Origin: Nitrospinota bacterium | GTDB taxonomy: Bacteria; Nitrospinota; Nitrospinia; UBA9942 | Assembly: GCA_016234205.1 (NCBI GenBank) | Contig: JACRGN010000192.1 | Location: forward strand, 1-8,269 | Reading direction: 5' to 3' | DNA length: 8,269 nucleotides | Shown: one piece after another, positions 5,867 through 8,269 of the stretch | How positions within the stretch are numbered: the first letter of the stretch is position 1 | Layout of the letters: every line of letters begins with the position of its first letter | The notes under the pieces: generated by a model | Told to the model about the DNA's origin: nothing | The model's database searches: none | Seen by the model: the letters and a program-made list of their open reading frames with translations, nothing else | Made by a program: the position numbers and the translations under genes

Positions 5867-7168
5867 ATGATGTGGATTATGAAAAGGTTATCAGCATGTA
5901 TTTTATCTATCTTGCTTGTTGCGATTACAGGCTGTGCCGCAACACCACTCATGAATGCAGTCAAGAAGGGCGATATTAAAGAGGCAGAGAGACTCTTGTC
6001 CAGCGGCGCAGATGTAAACGAGAGGTGGTTTGATAATTACACCCCTTTGCACTTTGCCGCATTCTATGCCAGCCAACCCAATGTTGCAGCCTTGCTAATT
6101 GAAAAGGGCGCTGATGTGAATGCGAAGGACAATTATGGGCGGACCCCTTTGTACGTTGCCGCGTGGAAGGGCCAAGTCAATTTTGTTACCCTGCTCCTCA
6201 AAAAAGGGGCTGACCCCGGCATTGCGACTAATGAAGGCAAAACCCCTCTCAGGATAGCCCAGGACAGCGGCAACACGACCATAGCGAAGATACTTAGCGA
6301 GGCAGAGAAAAAGTTTTTAGAGGGCAATGAAGGCATTGCGGCTATTTATTTGCCAAACCCTGTAGCCAAAGAAACGGCAATCATAGATATTCACACCATC
6401 CCTGATTTTAAAGCAATTCCGAGGCAAAATGATATTGCAGTTGTTATTGGCATTGAGAACTATCAGAGTCTCCCAAAATCAGATTATTCAAAGAGTGATG
6501 CGGGGATTGTAAAGGATTATCTCAAGGCGCTTGGATTTCAGGAGCGTAACATAGAATTCATTACAGATGAAAGAGCAACAAAATCAAGCATTGAAAAGAC
6601 AATAGAGGCATGGCTTCCAAACAGGGTTAAGAAGGATTCTACAGTCTTTATCTATTATTCAGGTCACGGTGCGCCTGAGCCAAAGACAGGCGATGCCTAC
6701 ATGGTGCCGTTCGACGGAGACCCGAATTATCTTGAGGTTACTGGTTATCCATTGAAAAGGCTTTACGATAAACTTGGCAAACTTGAGGCTCAAGAGGTGA
6801 TAGTTCTTCTTGATTCTTGTTTCTCAGGTGCAGGCGGAAGGAGCGTTCTCGCAAAAGGCGCAAGACCATTGGTGATGATTGTGGATGTATCTGTCATTTC
6901 ATCAAACATGGCAGTTCTCTCAGCAACACAAGGCACGCAGATAAGCACATCATCTCCTGAAAAGGGGCATGGTATATTCACCTATTATTTTCTAAAGGCA
7001 TTGAAGGACGGGAAGAATACAGTATCTGAGATTTATGAATACATAAAACCATTGGTAGAAGACGAGGCAAAGCAATTAAATGTTCAACAGAGCCCGAGTA
7101 TAAATCCTGATGTGGAGATGGTTAGACAGGCTCACCATAATAAGGGGAGGTTTGAGTTGAGGAAGTGA
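5867..7168 (+). CDS. Lipoprotein with ankyrin repeats and caspase-like (C14) protease domain
   Basis: This 433-residue paralogue of the preceding caspase has a different N-terminal half. A short signal peptide ends in the lipobox ITGC (lipid Cys23, Ala at +2), again predicting an outer-membrane, periplasm-facing lipoprotein. Four ankyrin repeats follow at about 25-57, 58-90, 91-124 and a shorter 125-147, with canonical TPLHFAA and LLIEKGADVN motifs. The caspase domain (about 187-395) keeps His267 (YYSGHGAP) and Cys318 (LDSCFSGAGG). The residues around Cys318 and the TGYPLKRLYD segment match the neighbouring protein exactly. The calcium-type loop of that paralogue is replaced by the shorter KDGKNTVSEI. 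The C-terminus carries MVRQAHHN, a signature of a dispersed DNA repeat. AAGGTGG (5855-5861) lies 5 bp before ATG 5867; ATG 5870 is equally possible. Ankyrin repeats usually bind proteins, so they may recruit substrates or act as an inhibitor or sensor. Confidence 0.9.
   Translation: MMWIMKRLSACILSILLVAITGCAATPLMNAVKKGDIKEAERLLSSGADVNERWFDNYTPLHFAAFYASQPNVAALLIEKGADVNAKDNYGRTPLYVAAWKGQVNFVTLLLKKGADPGIATNEGKTPLRIAQDSGNTTIAKILSEAEKKFLEGNEGIAAIYLPNPVAKETAIIDIHTIPDFKAIPRQNDIAVVIGIENYQSLPKSDYSKSDAGIVKDYLKALGFQERNIEFITDERATKSSIEKTIEAWLPNRVKKDSTVFIYYSGHGAPEPKTGDAYMVPFDGDPNYLEVTGYPLKRLYDKLGKLEAQEVIVLLDSCFSGAGGRSVLAKGARPLVMIVDVSVISSNMAVLSATQGTQISTSSPEKGHGIFTYYFLKALKDGKNTVSEIYEYIKPLVEDEAKQLNVQQSPSINPDVEMVRQAHHNKGRFELRK
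7118..7140. repeat. Dispersed-repeat fragment encoding VRQAHH at a protein C-terminus
   Basis: The stretch ATGGTTAGACAGGCTCACCA, followed by TAA, encodes MVRQAHHN near the end of the ankyrin-caspase protein. The translated string VRQAHH and the underlying GTTCGACAGGCTCACCATG-type DNA are familiar from short palindromic repeats scattered through many proteobacterial and related genomes. It appears here as a slightly decayed half-unit, read in frame. Recognition is from memory of the motif; no other copy exists in the window. Confidence 0.5.
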
Positions 7169-7193
7169 TTAAAAGTATTGAGGATGTTATTTC

Positions 7194-7265
7194 TGTCATT
7201 CCCGCAGTTTGTAAGCGGGAATCCAGTTCAATATTTCTGGATTCCGTGTCAAGCACGGAATGACA
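7194..7265. repeat. 72-bp palindromic element with two internal hairpins (MITE-like)
   Basis: The outer arms TGTCATTCC (7194-7202) and GGAATGACA (7257-7265) are perfect inverse copies, as are the inner arms GGAATCCAG (7218-7226) and CTGGATTCC (7237-7245). Each half also folds alone: ATTCCCGC/GCGGGAAT (7198-7205/7215-7222) and ATTCCGTG/CACGGAAT (7241-7248/7254-7261). This layout is that of the widespread TGTCATTCCCGC...GCGGGAATCCAG intergenic repeat, a probable non-autonomous mobile unit. It fills most of the gap between the ankyrin-caspase gene and the DUF4384 gene. No T-run follows, so termination is not its obvious role; as RNA it could stabilise or process the transcript. Confidence 0.85.
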
Positions 7266-7283
7266 AACTAAGGAGTCGCAGGA

Positions 7284-8135
7284 GTGACAAAAAGAGAAAG
7301 GTTTATAGTTACAGCAACGATGGTGGCACTAATGGTTATTTCAGCCTATGCCTCTGAAAATCCCCCCAGCCCCCCTTTACAAAAGGGGGGATTATGGGTT
7401 GAGGCAACAGGGGAGGCGTATATGAGCGAGATTGATACCACGAAAGAAGTAATGAATAGGGCAAAGAAGGATGCAGAGGTAAGGGCGATTGAGTATGCGG
7501 TTGGGACATTTATCAAATCCCACACCCTTGTCTCAAATAGCCAGCTTGCAGAGGATTTAATATATGCAGCAGTCAGGGGAAAGATTGAAAAGATTGAAAT
7601 AATCAAAGAAGGCTGGGATACAAAGGATAGAAACCTTTACAGAGTCAGGCTGAAGGCACTCATTGAGCCTGTGTATCCGGAAAAGGGGCATGGTATGTCT
7701 GTTAAGCTCTCACTTTCAAAGGCTGATTTAAAGGAGGGTGAAGATGTAAAGATATTTTATCAACCAGATACCGATAGTTATATTTATATCTTTTCAGTTG
7801 CTGCTGACGGCTCTGTAACCTTGCTTTTACCTAACTCAATAAACCCTGATAATAGTGTCAAGGCAGGCAAAACCTACCAGTTTCCTTCTGATGAAAAAAT
7901 AAAGTTGCAGGCGCAGTTTCTTCCAGAGCATAAGGGAAAGACAGCGGAGGAGAGAATAAAGATTATCGCAACGAGGCAGAAAGAAGATATAATACCCCTC
8001 GGATTTCAGGAGGGGATGTTTAAGGTATATGATGCAAAGTCCACAGGTATGATAAGCGACCTTGTAAAGAGGCTCAGCCAGATTGAGCCGACAGATTGGA
8101 CAGAGGCAACAACAGTATATGTATTAAGGAGGTAG
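7284..8135 (+). CDS. Secreted DUF4384 protein with FlgT/LPP20-like N-terminal region
   Basis: This 283-residue protein is predicted to be secreted. Residues 1-23 are a signal peptide with likely cleavage after Ala23 (AYA|SE). There is no lipobox, so it should be soluble in the periplasm or outside. Residues 37-127 (starting LWVEATGEAYMSE and including AEVRAIEYAVGTFI) resemble the FlgT/LPP20-type alpha/beta domain. Residues about 140-225 match DUF4384: LKEGEDVKIFYQPDTDSYIY followed by ADGSVTLLLPN. DUF4384 is often found beside or fused to caspase-like domains, which fits its place directly after two such genes; its biochemical role is unknown. The start is a GTG with AAGGAG (7270-7275) 8 bp upstream; ATG 7320, 12 codons in, would destroy the signal's n-region. 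Residues 26-36 (NPPSPPLQKGG) are encoded by a dispersed repeat inserted in frame just after the cleavage site. Confidence 0.88.
   Translation: MTKRERFIVTATMVALMVISAYASENPPSPPLQKGGLWVEATGEAYMSEIDTTKEVMNRAKKDAEVRAIEYAVGTFIKSHTLVSNSQLAEDLIYAAVRGKIEKIEIIKEGWDTKDRNLYRVRLKALIEPVYPEKGHGMSVKLSLSKADLKEGEDVKIFYQPDTDSYIYIFSVAADGSVTLLLPNSINPDNSVKAGKTYQFPSDEKIKLQAQFLPEHKGKTAEERIKIIATRQKEDIIPLGFQEGMFKVYDAKSTGMISDLVKRLSQIEPTDWTEATTVYVLRR
7359..7393. repeat. Palindromic C6/G6 repeat inside the DUF4384 coding region
   Basis: AATCCCCCC (7359-7367) is an exact inverse of GGGGGGATT (7385-7393), and CCCCCCTTT (7370-7378) is an exact inverse of AAAGGGGGG (7382-7390), giving two nested or alternative stems. Read on the plus strand it gives NPPSPPLQKGG; on the minus strand NPPFCKGGLGGF. 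Both peptide strings are hallmarks of a very common short dispersed repeat in environmental bacterial genomes. Here it is in frame and so has become protein sequence. Confidence 0.8.
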
Positions 8136-8146
8136 AATTTACAATT

Positions 8147-8269
8147 ATGCAAAAAGTATTTGTGATGATAATGGCAGGCGGTGAGGGGACGAGGCTCTAT
8201 CCTCTCACAAAAGAAAGGGCAAAGCCGGCAGTTCCATTTGGAGGCCGCTACAGGATTATAGATTTTGTC
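8147..8269 (+). CDS. glgC: Glucose-1-phosphate adenylyltransferase (ADP-glucose pyrophosphorylase), 5' part
   Basis: Forty-one N-terminal codons are present before the window ends. The enzyme makes ADP-glucose from ATP and glucose-1-phosphate, the committed step of bacterial glycogen synthesis, in the cytoplasm. The visible part holds the nucleotide-binding signature AGGEGTRLYPLTKERAKPAV followed by PFGGRYRIIDF, the typical GlgC opening for this nucleotidyltransferase family. RIIDF after PFGG favours GlgC over RmlA or GalU. The start ATG lies 11 bp after the DUF4384 stop. Its only Shine-Dalgarno, AAGGAGGT (8126-8133), runs into that stop codon (TAG 8133-8135) and is 13-14 bp from the ATG, longer than usual, pointing to coupled translation or a weak start. 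It is functionally unrelated to the envelope genes upstream and may simply be the next transcription unit. Confidence 0.93.
   Translation, partial: MQKVFVMIMAGGEGTRLYPLTKERAKPAVPFGGRYRIIDFV

Noticed and set aside
7194..7265. Intrinsic terminator after the ankyrin-caspase gene
   Set aside because: Both stems lack a following T-run, and the arrangement matches a dispersed palindromic repeat.
1..8269. tRNA, rRNA or complete insertion sequence
   Set aside because: No cloverleaf, rRNA-like segment or transposase reading frame was seen; mobile traces are limited to short palindromic repeats.

Overview
The window looks like chromosomal sequence from a low-to-moderate GC diderm (Gram-negative) bacterium. 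The signs are lipoprotein and Sec signal peptides, two periplasmic HtrA/Deg proteases, an AT-rich and purine-rich coding style (Arg mostly AGA/AGG), and several kinds of short palindromic dispersed repeat. Such repeats are common in Nitrospirota and in Deltaproteobacteria-like lineages, but the taxonomic guess rests on style only and is weak.

Layout. (1) Bases 1-133 may be the 3' end of a gene with a duplicated heptad, QIKQSKA. (2) Bases 151-854 hold a VapBC-type toxin-antitoxin pair: an AbrB-fold antitoxin and a PIN-domain RNase toxin. Its promoter is near consensus, and the -10 sits inside a perfect 11-bp inverted repeat that is probably the autoregulatory operator. (3) Bases 855-1412 are a repeat-rich spacer with several hairpins and, on the minus strand, a 64-codon open stretch with a coiled-coil-like tail and no usable start, probably a gene remnant. 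(4) From 1413 to 8135 five closely spaced same-strand genes encode envelope proteins: a membrane-anchored HtrA protease, a secreted HtrA protease, a lipoprotein with a YajG-like N-terminal domain and a caspase-like (C14) domain, a lipoprotein with ankyrin repeats and a second caspase-like domain, and a secreted DUF4384 protein with an N-terminal FlgT/LPP20-like region. (5) At 8147 the 5' end of glgC (glucose-1-phosphate adenylyltransferase) begins.

How the genes may work together. Both HtrA proteins keep the His-Asp-Ser triad and two PDZ domains. Both caspase-like proteins keep the His/Cys dyad, and both carry a lipobox, so they should sit on the periplasmic side of the envelope. The cluster therefore reads as an envelope proteolysis module: two PDZ serine proteases, two lipid-anchored cysteine proteases with different sensing or adaptor domains, and a secreted DUF4384 partner. 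This is inferred from gene order and domain content; no function is proven.

The most interesting details are these. The two caspase domains are near-identical around the catalytic Cys but are joined to unrelated N-terminal domains, with a sharp base-composition break in the first gene. An EF-hand-like calcium loop is present in only one of them. Dispersed repeats have been built into three protein ends: the signal peptide of the second HtrA, the C-terminus of the second caspase, and the mature N-terminus of the DUF4384 protein. The second HtrA also lacks a good start codon: an ATA codon sits where a well-placed Shine-Dalgarno predicts the start.
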